Positions 26,583-35,093 of a stretch of DNA of 64,000 nucleotides are shown here, one piece after another (position 1 is the first letter of the stretch; each line of letters begins with the position of its first letter). Under the pieces are notes generated by a model that did not search any database, was not told where the DNA came from, and was given only the letters and a program-made list of their open reading frames with translations. The translations under genes and the position numbers were made by a program. Location: NCBI GenBank assembly GCA_965203375.1, contig OZ241886.1:2852001-2916000 (forward strand), written 5' to 3'. This DNA comes from CATQHS01 sp965203375 (GTDB lineage: Bacteria > Actinomycetota > Acidimicrobiia > Acidimicrobiales > Aldehydirespiratoraceae).

Positions 26583-27457
26583 GACGAGGCTCCTCTCTGG
26601 ACTCTCTGGGCGGCCCGCTCGGCGGCGATGGCCGCGGCCCGCCGGGCCAGCACCCCGGCCACCCGGCGGCGGTAGGCGATGGTGCCGCGCTTGTCGTCGA
26701 TGGGGTTGCAGGCCGCCGACGCGGCCTCGGCCACCGCCTCGAGGGCCTCGCCGGTGACCGGCTTGTCCAGCAGGGCGGCCTCGGCCTCGGGCACCCGCAC
26801 CACAGTGGGCGCCACCGCCCCCAGGGCCACCGCCGCGGCCGTCACCGTCCCGTCGGCGGCGAGGGTCACCCGGGCGGCGGCCCCCACCACCGCGATGTCC
26901 ATCTCGGTGCGGGGTATGAGCCGCAGGTAGGCGTCGGCGGTGCGGGCCGGCGGCGAGTCCAGGGTGAACTCGACGATGATCTCGTCGCCGCCCAGGCTGG
27001 TGGCGCCGGGGCCGGTGGGCACCTCGGACACGGCCGCGGCGCGCTCGCCGCCGGGCCCGGCGATCACCGCCGCCGCGCCGTTGACGATCAGAGCGGGCGG
27101 GACGTCGGCGGCGGGCGAGGCGTTGACCAGGTTGCCGCCCCAGGTGCAGCGGCTCTGGATCTGGTCGGAGCCGATCAGCCCGCTGGCCTCGGCCAGGCCG
27201 GGGAACTCGGCGGCGAAGGCGGCGTGGGCCACGATGTCGGCGGTGGGGGTGGCCGCGCCGACGGTCCAGCCGCCATCGCGGCGGGCGATGCCGGTGAGCC
27301 GGTCGATCCGCTTGAGGTCGACCATCACGCTGGGCTCGGGCCGGCCGGCCCGGATCTGCGGGATCAAGTCGGTGGCGCCGGCGAACACCCGGGCGCCGCC
27401 GTCGGCGGCCAGCAGGGCCCGGGCCTCCTCGACCGTGGCGGGGGCGGCGTATCTCAT
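26579..27457 (-). CDS. Molybdenum hydroxylase, FAD-binding medium subunit
   Basis: 292 aa from ATG 27457 (RYAAPATVEEARALLA), the conserved N-terminus of this subunit. The start is supported by a TATGCT box ending 7 nt upstream, although the frame is open further. FAD motifs AGATDLIPQIRAG and GGNLVNASPAADVPPALI are present. It heads the operon medium, small, large, MoaD, in which every junction is a four-base overlap. Confidence 0.85.
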   Translation of the reverse strand: MRYAAPATVEEARALLAADGGARVFAGATDLIPQIRAGRPEPSVMVDLKRIDRLTGIARRDGGWTVGAATPTADIVAHAAFAAEFPGLAEASGLIGSDQIQSRCTWGGNLVNASPAADVPPALIVNGAAAVIAGPGGERAAAVSEVPTGPGATSLGGDEIIVEFTLDSPPARTADAYLRLIPRTEMDIAVVGAAARVTLAADGTVTAAAVALGAVAPTVVRVPEAEAALLDKPVTGEALEAVAEAASAACNPIDDKRGTIAYRRRVAGVLARRAAAIAAERAAQRVQRGASS

Positions 27458-27464
27458 GGCCGCG

Positions 27465-27470
27465 AGCATA
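27465..27470 (-). promoter_or_regulatory. Putative -10 box of the molybdenum hydroxylase operon
   Basis: TATGCT on the minus strand, 7 nt before ATG 27457. It would give a leaderless transcript. Confidence 0.4.
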
Positions 27471-27565
27471 GGCCCGCGGATCACGGGAGTCTCAGTTGGC
27501 GGGGCCGGGAGCCAGGGCTCGGCGGCGGGTGCCTCAGGCGGTCGGAGGCTCAGACAGCCCGAGCC

Positions 27566-29215
27566 TCAGCCAGCCGGGGGCTCGGGCAGCAGGATCCGGC
27601 CCTCAAAGGGGGGGTCGGGCGGGAAGAAGGCGCCGTCGGCGTGGACCAGGCGGCCGTGGACCCACACCGCGTCGATCCCCGACGGGGGGATGAGCGGGTT
27701 GAGGAAGTTGTTGCGCTCGGTCACGTTGTCCCAGTCGACGAGGGTGAGCGAGGCGTCGGCGCCGGGCCGCAGCACCGGGCTCTCCAGCCCCAGGAACTCA
27801 CACGGCAGCGTGCTCATCCGATAGACGATCTCGGCGGCCGGGATCTGCATCTGGCGGGCCATGCGCAGGGCCTTGGGGAAGGAGCCCAGGGATCGGGGGT
27901 GGGGCTTGCGGCCGGGGCCGGGCACCAGCCCGTCGGTGCAGACGGCCATGGTGGGCCGGCGGAAGAACCGCTCCATGGTGGCCTCGTTGCCGTAGTGGGT
28001 GATGATGCCCACGTCGCCCCGGTTGATGAGGACGAAGTCGAACACCGCCTCGTAGGCCTCGAACGAGTCCATGTCGTAGCAGCCGAAGGCCCGGGCCACG
28101 TCGCCGAGCCGCTCGCCCAGGAAGTCGTCGCCGATGCCGGGCAGCACCTCGGCGATCCGGACGCCGTCGAGGCCGTCGCAGAATCCCACGAAGTTGTCCC
28201 AGGTGGTGGTGTCGGTCCGCATCTTCTCGTAGGCGGCCCGGCGGCAGTCGGGGTCGAGCAGGCGGGCCAGGAACTCCTCCCGGCTGCCGGCCCGGATCTC
28301 GGGGGGGAACAGGACGTCGCCGGTGGTGGACCCCGACGGCCACGGGTACATGTTCTCCATGGTGGGTATGACGCCGGCGGCGTCGTCGATCTTGGCCTCC
28401 ACCTCCTCGAACTTGTCCCAGTTGCGGCGGCCGGCGATCTTGGAGTGCTCGTTGCAGTAGCCGCCGCCGCCGTCCACCGCCGCGGTGATGACCTCGTCGA
28501 GCGCGTTGAGGATCAGGTCGCTCTCGGAGCGGATGTGGGGGAACAGCGCGGCGGGGCGGACCTGGTTGAAGGCCCGGACCAGCTCGGCCAGCTCGCGCTC
28601 GTCGGAGTAGACGGCCGGGTTGTAGATCAGCCCGGTGGACAGGCCCAGGGTCCAGGGGGCCTCGCGGCGCACCACCTCGGCCATGTCCCGGAGCTGCTCG
28701 TCGCCGGCCTCGGCGGCCAGGTTGCCCATCACCGCCCGGCGCACCGCGCTGTGGCCCAGGTACAGGCCCATGTCGGTGACCGAGCGGCCCCGGTGCCAGC
28801 GGTAGAACTCCTCCACCGTCGACCATTCCCACTCGCCGTCGATGGTGCCGTCGAGGGGCTCGAGCTGGGCCGCGTACTCCTGGCGCTGGTCGGGGGCCAC
28901 CGGGGCCGGGGACAGGCCGTCCACCCCGCAGATGCGCTTGGTGACCCCGCCCCGCAGGGCCATCTCGCAGGTCATCGGGACCCCGTGGGGGCCGATGCGG
29001 GTGCCGGCCAGGGCGCCGTGGTTGTGGGTGTCGACGAAGCCGGGGCACAGCATCCTCTGGCGGCCGTCGACGGTCGTGTCGGCGGTGCGGGCCTCGGTGG
29101 GCGGCACCGAGCCCAGATGGGCGATGCGGTCGCCGTCGATCAGGGCGTCGCCCTCGTAGGGCTCGGTGCGCCCGTCGCCGTTGACGATCACCACATCGGA
29201 GATCAACTGCCGCAT
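27566..29215 (-). CDS. D-aminoacylase-like amidohydrolase
   Basis: 549-aa metal-dependent hydrolase of the N-acyl-D-amino-acid deacylase group: CPGFVDTHNHG with the metal pair H64/H66, HIRSESD, EHSKIAG, GIITHYGNEATMERF, AVCTDGLVPGPGRKPHPRSLG with the conserved Asp, and a terminal beta domain (LTLVDWDNV, VWVHGRLVHADG). It would hydrolyse an amide or cyclic amide. Just upstream of the molybdenum hydroxylase genes on the same strand, it may form a small catabolic unit with them. The start at 29215 is the third of three tandem copies of the same start region. Confidence 0.78.
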   Translation of the reverse strand: MRQLISDVVIVNGDGRTEPYEGDALIDGDRIAHLGSVPPTEARTADTTVDGRQRMLCPGFVDTHNHGALAGTRIGPHGVPMTCEMALRGGVTKRICGVDGLSPAPVAPDQRQEYAAQLEPLDGTIDGEWEWSTVEEFYRWHRGRSVTDMGLYLGHSAVRRAVMGNLAAEAGDEQLRDMAEVVRREAPWTLGLSTGLIYNPAVYSDERELAELVRAFNQVRPAALFPHIRSESDLILNALDEVITAAVDGGGGYCNEHSKIAGRRNWDKFEEVEAKIDDAAGVIPTMENMYPWPSGSTTGDVLFPPEIRAGSREEFLARLLDPDCRRAAYEKMRTDTTTWDNFVGFCDGLDGVRIAEVLPGIGDDFLGERLGDVARAFGCYDMDSFEAYEAVFDFVLINRGDVGIITHYGNEATMERFFRRPTMAVCTDGLVPGPGRKPHPRSLGSFPKALRMARQMQIPAAEIVYRMSTLPCEFLGLESPVLRPGADASLTLVDWDNVTERNNFLNPLIPPSGIDAVWVHGRLVHADGAFFPPDPPFEGRILLPEPPAG

Positions 29216-29293
29216 CGGTGTTCAGGTCCTCGGGACGCGGATCAACCGCCGCATCGGTTTCAGCCCCGCCGCGCCGTGGATCAACTGCCGCAT
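29215..29293 (-). repeat. Triplicated translation start of the amidohydrolase
   Basis: ATGCGGC.GTTGATC occurs with its ATG at 29293, 29254 and 29215, at exact 39-bp periods on the minus strand. The first two are in one frame that stops (TGA) 6 nt before the true start. Each copy is preceded by TGAA-N(2-5)-C. A TAGGGT box (29302-29307) lies 8 nt before the first copy, so the decoy start would be the first on the mRNA. Confidence 0.75.
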
Positions 29294-29301
29294 GGGGATT
29301 C

Positions 29302-29307
29302 ACCCTA
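29302..29307 (-). promoter_or_regulatory. Putative -10 box for the amidohydrolase transcript
   Basis: TAGGGT on the minus strand, 8 nt before ATG 29293, the first of the three start copies. Confidence 0.35.
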
Positions 29308-29332
29308 GGGCGGCCAGGGCGGTCTTCAGGCG

Positions 29333-29338
29333 TAGCCT
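29333..29338 (+). promoter_or_regulatory. Putative -10 box of the MFS gene
   Basis: TAGCCT, then 6 nt, then GTG 29345; no ribosome site. Consistent with the leaderless pattern elsewhere. Confidence 0.35.
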
Positions 29339-29344
29339 GCCGGG

Positions 29345-30667
29345 GTGAGCACAGCCCCGGCCTGGCCCTGGCGGTTGCCGGGCCGGAGCGGCCCGGGCGG
29401 CCGGAGCGGCGGCAACGGCAGCAGCAACGGCGGCGGCGACCGGAGCGATATGGGCCGCATGGGCGAGCGCGAGTTCGTGTTCTGCATGGCGCTGATGACG
29501 GCCATGGCCGCTTTGGGCATAGACCTGATCCTGCCCGCCTTCGCCGACATGCGGCCCGCCTTCGGGCTGGCCGACGACTCGACCCGGCTGTCGCTGGCCG
29601 TCACCTTCTTCTTCTTCGGCTCCGGCGTGGGGAACCTGCTCTTCGGCCCTCTGGCCGACGCCCTGGGCCGCAAGCCGGTGCTGCTGGGGGCCCTGGCCCT
29701 GTACGCGGCCTCGGCCCTGTCGGCTGCCCTATCGGCGTCGCTGACCATGCTCTTGGCCAGCCGGTTCGTGTGGGGGCTGGCCGCGGCCGGGCCCCGGTCG
29801 CTGGCCCAGGCCATCGTGCGCGACCGCTTCGCCGGGGACGCCATGGCCCGGGTGATGGCCCTGATCCAGGCCGTGTTCTTCTTCACCCCGGTGGCCGCCC
29901 CGCTCATCGGCAAGGCCCTGGTGGAGGCCGGGTCGTGGCGCTGGGTGATGGGCTTCGGGGTGGTCACGGCCACCGCGGCCGCGCTGTGGTCGGCCAGGCT
30001 GCCTGAGACCCTGGCCCCCGACCGGCGCCGCTCCCTGAGGCCGGCGACGATCCTGGGCGGGTTCCGGTCGGTGATGGCCAACCGGGTCACGCTGGGCTAC
30101 GCCATGACCCTCACCTTCGGCTTCGGCGCCTTCCTGCCCTTTTTGGGCAGCACGGAGCTGGTGTTCGAGACCGTGTTCGACCGGGCGGGCTGGTTCGTCC
30201 CCTACTTCTCGGTCATGGGGCTGATGCTGGTGGTGGCCACCCTGGGGGCCAGCCGGCTTCTGCACAGGGTGTCGGCCGACCGGTTCGCCCTGTTCATGGG
30301 CGCGTCTTTGGTGGCCAGCGCCGGGCTGATGCTGGCGGTGGCCGTTTTGGGGGGCGGACGGCCCCCGATCGGGCTGTGGCTGGCCGCCTTCTCGCTGACC
30401 GTGTGCTGCCACGGCGCCTATTTCCCGATCTGCTACAGCCTGGCCCTGGAGCCGATGGGCGACATGGCCGGCACCGCGGCCGCCACCATCGGCTTCTTCA
30501 ACATGCTGGTGGGGGCCACGCTGGCCTCGTTCGTGGACCGGGCCATCGACGACACCATCACCCCCATAGCCGTCGGCTACCTCGGCTACGGATCAATCGC
30601 CCTGCTGTTCCAACTCTGGGCCCGATCCGCCCGCCCCGCGGCAGCACCCGCCCCGGTTGTGAGATGA
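29345..30667 (+). CDS. MFS transporter, Bcr/CflA-like drug exporter
   Basis: 440 aa. After a 40-residue Gly/Ser-rich N-terminus come about 12 hydrophobic helices. The family motif between helices 2 and 3 is seen as GPLADALGRKPVLLGA, and the first helix has IDLILPAFADM, as in Bcr/CflA multidrug exporters. It probably exports a small drug-like compound using the proton gradient. Its 3' end is partly duplicated at 39445-39610, joined to a fragment of another gene. Confidence 0.82.
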   Translation: MSTAPAWPWRLPGRSGPGGRSGGNGSSNGGGDRSDMGRMGEREFVFCMALMTAMAALGIDLILPAFADMRPAFGLADDSTRLSLAVTFFFFGSGVGNLLFGPLADALGRKPVLLGALALYAASALSAALSASLTMLLASRFVWGLAAAGPRSLAQAIVRDRFAGDAMARVMALIQAVFFFTPVAAPLIGKALVEAGSWRWVMGFGVVTATAAALWSARLPETLAPDRRRSLRPATILGGFRSVMANRVTLGYAMTLTFGFGAFLPFLGSTELVFETVFDRAGWFVPYFSVMGLMLVVATLGASRLLHRVSADRFALFMGASLVASAGLMLAVAVLGGGRPPIGLWLAAFSLTVCCHGAYFPICYSLALEPMGDMAGTAAATIGFFNMLVGATLASFVDRAIDDTITPIAVGYLGYGSIALLFQLWARSARPAAAPAPVVR

Positions 30668-31132
30668 TGACGCGATAGACTGTCGGCTTCGTATTGCATG
30701 TCTAAGCCCCCATAGCAGATCCATGCTCTGACCTGCTAAAGTATAGAAACTATAGCGAAGTATAGAACCCGCTTAAATAAGCTCCAACCCATCCAGCAAG
30801 TAACATATAATTACTCTTTGAGGAGGTATCTATAGTGGAAAAAGCAGAAGATAAAGAGCTTTGCTGATATAACTGCTGTATCTCATGAACAATCGCTAGA
30901 TTCTTCATGCTTCGGATTGTTGGTCTCGGGCAACTCTTGCATTCATACCACTTTCAAATATGACCCATGGCTTTGCCAGATCGTCCATAACCACCGCGAC
31001 ATCGCCCATCACGGTTTCCCAGTCTCTAGCGAGCGCTTCACCAAGCTCTAGGCCAGACCGGATGTGACGGAGCCCCCGGGCCCGTGAGGCTCCGGCCGGG
31101 TGGTCAGTTGTAGCAGCGCAGCCAGCCGGGAA
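30668..31132. other. A/T-richer spacer with gene remnants
   Basis: No complete gene. On the minus strand a frame without a clear start (about 31125 to a stop at 30905) reads like the end of a real protein (ELGEALARDWETVMGDVAVV, then PWVIFESGMNARVARDQ). On the plus strand a GAGGAGG site precedes a 10-codon GTG frame (30835). This is the left edge of the accessory region. Confidence 0.4.
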
Positions 31133-31325
31133 TCAGGTCACGCCGTGGATGCGTAGGAAGTCGAGGGCGCGCTGTCGGGCCAGTTCGGCTGAGACCGGGT
31201 GGTAGGAGGCGCGGTCGTCGCAGTTGAACCCGTGGTCGGTGCCCTCGTAGACGTGAACGGTCACGCCGGGGTGGGCGGCGGCCACCGCCGCCACATCGGA
31301 GAGCGATCCCGGGTCAGCTCCGGGC
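31133..31325 (-). pseudogene. 3' end of a dienelactone-hydrolase-like gene (copy A)
   Basis: Encodes AAAHPGVTVHVYEGTDHGFN, CDDRASYHPVSAELARQ and a terminal HGVT, matching the last 55 or so codons of the intact gene at 46893-47561. It contains the catalytic His region but neither the nucleophile nor a start. The match fades after about 31310. It is the leftmost of four copies of this gene end. Confidence 0.75.
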
Positions 31326-31576
31326 AAACTGCGGCGTGGTTCGCAGCCGGTCGACTGCGACGGGCTGACATCTCACTCCGCTTGACAGGCCAGCATCAGC
31401 GGTGAAGCGTTCGCGCAACCGGGCTTGACGCGTCATCTCCAGTTCAGAGCGGTTTCAGGTTCGACGCCGGGCCAGCTTGGGCAGGCACGGTCGCGTTTGT
31501 GTAGCGTGAACTGCACACGGGTGTCAACCGTCCGGGCAGCGGACGGCGCAATCTGCCACACTGGAGGGAGGGAGCT
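31326..31576. other. No gene seen
   Basis: Spacer after the hydrolase fragment. It contains only the strong ribosome site GGAGGGAGGGAG immediately before the ATG at 31577. Confidence 0.4.
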
Positions 31577-31843
31577 ATGAGAGGCATCTCAGCCGAAGGC
31601 GTAGTTTCGCGTTGGGCCCGGTGCATGCAACCATCGGTAGCCCAGACGGCCAACTACTGGCAGCCGACCATGGTCGGCCACAGTGGCGGTGCTGCGCTGA
31701 TAACCTCTCAGGGCGCGCAGAGCCTGGTTTCTTACAGGTTGTTTTTGTGGCGTTACGAACACCAACTATTTTCGTGCGCTCAACGCGAACCACAGAGTGA
31801 CAGGGTTGCTAATCAAGCCCGAGAAAGATTCTACGAGATATGA
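31577..31843 (+). CDS. Small protein of unknown function
   Basis: 88 aa. A very strong ribosome site (GGAGGGAGGGAGCT) directly precedes the ATG, and the stop overlaps the next start as ATGA, which argues for translation. The sequence itself (MRGISAEGVVSRWARCM...) shows no motif. It could simply be a leader for the downstream membrane protein. Confidence 0.4.
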   Translation: MRGISAEGVVSRWARCMQPSVAQTANYWQPTMVGHSGGAALITSQGAQSLVSYRLFLWRYEHQLFSCAQREPQSDRVANQARERFYEI

Positions 31844-32574
31844 CACAGCAATTAATTCTATGGGGTATTGCTGTGGCGGCTGGAGCAGGGTTTGTCTGGG
31901 GCCGTGAAAGGCACATGCCATCTTACGGCCAACTTTCACCAGATCGCAGGATGCGGTTAGCTTTACCGGGGGTTATTAGTCTGGGAGTATTCTTCTGGCC
32001 AATACATATTGTTTATGCAAATTACTTTTCAACGTTTACTTCTGATAATCCAAAGAACCCTCCAGTAGTGGTCTGGGTATTGTGCTCAGTGGCTCCGTCC
32101 TTACCTTGGCTCGTGGGTCATTTGTTCGGGTGGTCGCAAAAGATGCGGTGGGAGCGGCGGAGGGATCGGCAACTCGTGTCGAAAGAGCGATTCAAAGGAC
32201 GACGTCAACAACTAAGAAAGTTGCGACGTGAGCGACGACAAAAGGAACTAATTCCCCATCGGACATACCCGACAGCACTTGATTATGCGATGGAGCGGAT
32301 AACGGGCGAACTGACAATAGATCCTCCATCAATGGTAACGATTGTATTCACTTATCCCAATAGTTCCGAACTTTACGTTGTGTTGGGATACGTCGGATAC
32401 GCGCCCTCCGGTCCGAACAACCAAGATATATATCTAGATACGGTGTATTTCTTGGGCACCTACGAAGCGTGGAGAGAGTTTGTGGAATACAATAAGAACT
32501 ATACTCTTATGAAGAGTGGGTTTCTGATCAATTATGAACAGGTAGTTTATATCCAGGTAGACCCTAGTGTATAG
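31840..32574 (+). CDS. Membrane protein resembling the DUF6338 family
   Basis: 244 aa, lower GC than the flanks. Hydrophobic segments at about 4-20, 42-62 and 78-100 are followed by a basic region (RRQQLRKLRRERRQK). A cytoplasmic domain follows in which VTIVFTYPNSSELYVVLGYV, DIYLDTVYFL and SGFLINYEQVVYIQV fit the beta-rich C-terminal domain of DUF6338 proteins (from memory). Function unknown; such genes are frequent in phage and accessory loci. It is coupled to the 88-aa frame upstream and followed by a 69-aa gene with its own ribosome site. Confidence 0.6.
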   Translation: MTQQLILWGIAVAAGAGFVWGRERHMPSYGQLSPDRRMRLALPGVISLGVFFWPIHIVYANYFSTFTSDNPKNPPVVVWVLCSVAPSLPWLVGHLFGWSQKMRWERRRDRQLVSKERFKGRRQQLRKLRRERRQKELIPHRTYPTALDYAMERITGELTIDPPSMVTIVFTYPNSSELYVVLGYVGYAPSGPNNQDIYLDTVYFLGTYEAWREFVEYNKNYTLMKSGFLINYEQVVYIQVDPSV

Positions 32575-32612
32575 TTCCCCCCATCCCCAATTACCACGCA
32601 AGGAGAGTAACA

Positions 32613-32822
32613 ATGCCAAGAACATCAGTGCCCGCCGAGTACACACGCGGCTATAGGAGGAACCCCGAGTTCAATCCTCCCGAGACAATCCCCACAGATC
32701 GTTTCAGGCCGCCTCAGTCCATTGCGACCTCAAGCGACGAGGCCCCAAGCGACGATCCAGCAGCCGCCCACCAGGAGCGCGACAGGGTAGAGCAGACTGA
32801 TACGCCTGAAACCGACAGTTAG
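32613..32822 (+). CDS. Small polar protein, likely partner of the preceding membrane protein
   Basis: 69 aa, ribosome site AAGGAGAG before the ATG. Composition is Pro/Glu/Asp-rich and probably disordered (RNPEFNPPETIPTDRFRPPQ), with no membrane segment. It begins 38 bp after the DUF6338-like gene and is probably co-transcribed. No family recognised. Confidence 0.55.
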   Translation: MPRTSVPAEYTRGYRRNPEFNPPETIPTDRFRPPQSIATSSDEAPSDDPAAAHQERDRVEQTDTPETDS

Positions 32823-32850
32823 GCACCGTTGCAGCCGGGCGCTGTCGTCT

Positions 32851-33036
32851 TTACGTCTGCGCCCTTAGTAGCTCATCGTTGAAATAGTGAGGCGTATAGT
32901 GTTGGGGTTCCTGCCCGCGGGCGGGACTCACTGCCCACGCGGCATGCCAGACTCCATACCTGACACGCCAGAGGACATCGCGCGAGCCATCATGCAAACT
33001 CCGCCACAAACCGGCTGTGGATACATCAACAACCAT
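32851..33036 (-). other. Possible small ORF on the opposite strand
   Basis: 61 codons (MVVDVSTAGLWRSLHDGS..., ending FNDELLRAQT). The composition is protein-like but no ribosome site is visible. The rest of the 260-bp spacer 32823-33082 shows nothing else. Confidence 0.25.
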
Positions 33037-33118
33037 CTATAAAGGGCGCTCAATTTGGTTCTACGCCTAAAGTATAGCTGAGGTGGAGAACAGAGATAAA
33101 GATCAAGGAGGATGGATA

Positions 33119-34153
33119 ATGCTAAAGCGAGAATCTAGGCCACGTTATTTCTGTGCGAAGTGTGGTTTTACTCATGATGAAAAATATCGGTGGTCCATTG
33201 GATTATGTAAGAAATGCGATAGTCAGTTATCACAAGAAGAGATAAAAATATTAAAGCTTTTGACTAGTAGTATATCGGGCACTATATCTGAGGATTTATA
33301 CAATGCTAAAATGAGAAAGAAGATTCTTTCTAGTAAGTGGCTATATAAGCAAGATAAAATTCAAGCGTGTAAGGACATATATATTTCAATATCTATGTTG
33401 GGTGCATTGAGTTCTGAGTATGTTCTTCGGTCGATAAGCCAGAATAGTGCGGATTTTTTTGTTGTAGAGAATTGGCTTAATATGCCTATAGGCGAAATCG
33501 TGAAGAAAGGAGTGAAGGCCAAGAAGAAGTTAAACTGGAGAGTGGGTTCAGATAGCCTAAGAGCGAGACTTTCCTTGTGGGGACACAGGAAACATGTATT
33601 TTTTAAATATGTTATTAAAGCTTGGTCTAAGTTCTTAAAAAGAGTGGTCCCTTTCTATTGTAGCAAGATCAAACATTGGTTTTTATCGCCACATAGCTGG
33701 GTAGTCGATTCAGAACGTAATCTGGGATTAAGATTTGCTGAAAGAGGTTTAATACTTGTAGATGAGTTCCCTTTGTTGCCATTCCGAAAGGGTGTAACTC
33801 AGTTGGAGTTATGGGTTAGTAAGTATGATCCAGAGAAGTGGATCCCTTTTGAGACTAAAATTGAGTGGCGCTTAGCAGGCAAGTATTATGACCCCGTTGA
33901 GGATCGTGAGAGATATAATGGATATGATGGAGGGTATTTACTGTATTATGGTCAGAGTTGGGATTCTGTTGTTGCGTATTTACGGGAACGTTCTTTGCGG
34001 GTGAGAGATGGCAGAATATTTAGTCCTATGTGGAAGGGTGGGATTTTAGGCGTGACAGGATTGTTATTGGTCCAGAATTTTGTTCCAGCAGTGATCAATC
34101 TAGTTCAGAGTATCGTATCAATATTATATAATTCAGTTGCAAGCCTATTTTAG
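33119..34153 (+). CDS. A/T-rich unknown protein: zinc ribbon plus C-terminal membrane helix
   Basis: 344 aa from ATG 33119, preceded by AAGGAGG at 33105-33111; an in-frame GTG at 33083 has no such site. The N-terminus has YFCAKCGFTHDEKY, then GLCKKCDSQL, a four-cysteine zinc ribbon. The middle is basic and aromatic, and the C-terminus (ILGVTGLLLVQNFVPAVINL) is a membrane anchor. Its base composition and codon use (AAA, ATA, TTA, AGA) are far from those of the flanking chromosome, a clear sign of recent transfer. No family recognised; a membrane-anchored, zinc-ribbon architecture is compatible with defence effectors but proves nothing. Confidence 0.6.
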   Translation: MLKRESRPRYFCAKCGFTHDEKYRWSIGLCKKCDSQLSQEEIKILKLLTSSISGTISEDLYNAKMRKKILSSKWLYKQDKIQACKDIYISISMLGALSSEYVLRSISQNSADFFVVENWLNMPIGEIVKKGVKAKKKLNWRVGSDSLRARLSLWGHRKHVFFKYVIKAWSKFLKRVVPFYCSKIKHWFLSPHSWVVDSERNLGLRFAERGLILVDEFPLLPFRKGVTQLELWVSKYDPEKWIPFETKIEWRLAGKYYDPVEDRERYNGYDGGYLLYYGQSWDSVVAYLRERSLRVRDGRIFSPMWKGGILGVTGLLLVQNFVPAVINLVQSIVSILYNSVASLF

Positions 34154-34330
34154 CCATAAGTAGGCCGAACCGCTCAACTCGGTTTCGCGCCTTTTGAGCT
34201 GGCAGCGACCAGCTCACACACGGACTCGGGGATCAGACAGATATGGGAAATGGGGCTGATTGCCTGCCCTGGCATCGCGGCGGGAATTCGGCACCGTCCC
34301 AGGTCAGGGGTCAGAAACCGGGCGCGCGGG

Positions 34331-34587
34331 CTGGTGGGTGCGAAGGCTGCCGAAGCGTGCATGCGCCGCGGCTCACGACCGCCGACGGCACCGAGACGCG
34401 GCGGGACGCGGCCCGGCGGGCCGTCCGTGATCTGGAGGCCGGTTACAGCGCCCTGGCTGAGGCGCTGATCGCGTTCTATGAGAATCAGGCTGGCCGCTCC
34501 CGCGGCGGCGACCGGCGCGTCTCGCACCTCAAAGTGGCCGTCGGGCTGAAGTCGGCCGCCGCCGAGTCGATGTCCGGGGGGCGTTGA
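34331..34587 (+). pseudogene. 3' end of an unknown chromosomal-type gene
   Basis: This frame shows strong G/C third-position bias (TRRDAARRAVRDLEAGYSAL, AEALIAFYENQAGRS, HLKVAVGLKSAAAESMSGGR), unlike the sequence just upstream. It looks like the last 80 or so codons of a gene whose start is missing. It ends 50 bp before an IS3 remnant. Confidence 0.4.
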
Positions 34588-34636
34588 GCGGCGGGCGGCG
34601 ATCCAGGCCGCCCACGGGGTCGAGAAGACCGAGCAG

Positions 34637-34757
34637 CACGAGTTGAGAACAGGTCCTCAACGGTCCCGAGGAACACCGGGCCCTCGCGGGTGTGGATCTG
34701 TTGGAAATCCCCGACCCATTTTCTGGGTCGACCCGGGCGCTGAACCAGACGACCCAT
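34637..34757 (-). mobile_element. IS3-family transposase remnant
   Basis: Forty codons reading RKWVGDFQQIHTREGPVFLG then TVEDLFS. This matches the start of the DDE core of IS3 OrfB proteins (consensus from memory: KWVGD, T-x-EG, EDLFSR), including the first catalytic Asp. Both ends are lost. Confidence 0.6.
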
Positions 34758-34778
34758 GGATGGTCTATCCGCGCGCTC

Positions 34779-35093
34779 TTAGGTGATTTTCCTTCTGTAG
34801 TCCGCGTGATCAGAACGAATTTTCACTTCATCAATCGTCAACCCCTTCTTGGTCAAAGACCAATGTCCTCTTGACGTGTTCACCACAACGCCGATGCCCT
34901 TGAGAGCTGTAAGTACCCATCCCAAGCGCCTTTCTAGAGCCATTAGCTCCCTACTGGAACCATATCCTTCAGTTTCAATAACCTTTCTCACCAATTCCGT
35001 TTTGCGACCAGAGCCGCCGAGATCACGAAGGGCGCACACGGTCGGGTATAAAAGATCGACCTCGCTCGGAATGGATGGACTGTCTTGTCGCAT
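34779..35093 (-). CDS. Mrr-type N-terminal DNA-binding domain, nuclease domain missing
   Basis: 104 aa. The winged-helix pattern of the Mrr N-terminal domain is visible: LLYPTVCALRDLGGSGRKTE, VRKVIE, RRLGWVLTALKGIGVVVNTS and RGHWSLTKKGL. Full Mrr restriction enzymes continue into a PD-(D/E)xK nuclease, but this frame stops 22 bp before the IS3 remnant, which probably replaced the nuclease part. As it stands it could bind DNA but not cut it. Confidence 0.6.
   Translation of the reverse strand: MRQDSPSIPSEVDLLYPTVCALRDLGGSGRKTELVRKVIETEGYGSSRELMALERRLGWVLTALKGIGVVVNTSRGHWSLTKKGLTIDEVKIRSDHADYRRKIT

Noticed and set aside
30835..30867. Ten-codon frame with a GAGGAGG site
   Set aside because: Too short to call a gene; reported only as part of the remnant-bearing spacer.
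31575..31793. A 72-codon frame on the minus strand at this place
   Set aside because: No ribosome site, while the plus strand has a strong one and a coupled stop.
34243..34587. Full-length 114-aa gene
   Set aside because: Only the part after about 34331 has the codon bias of a gene; the first third has no ribosome site and biased composition.
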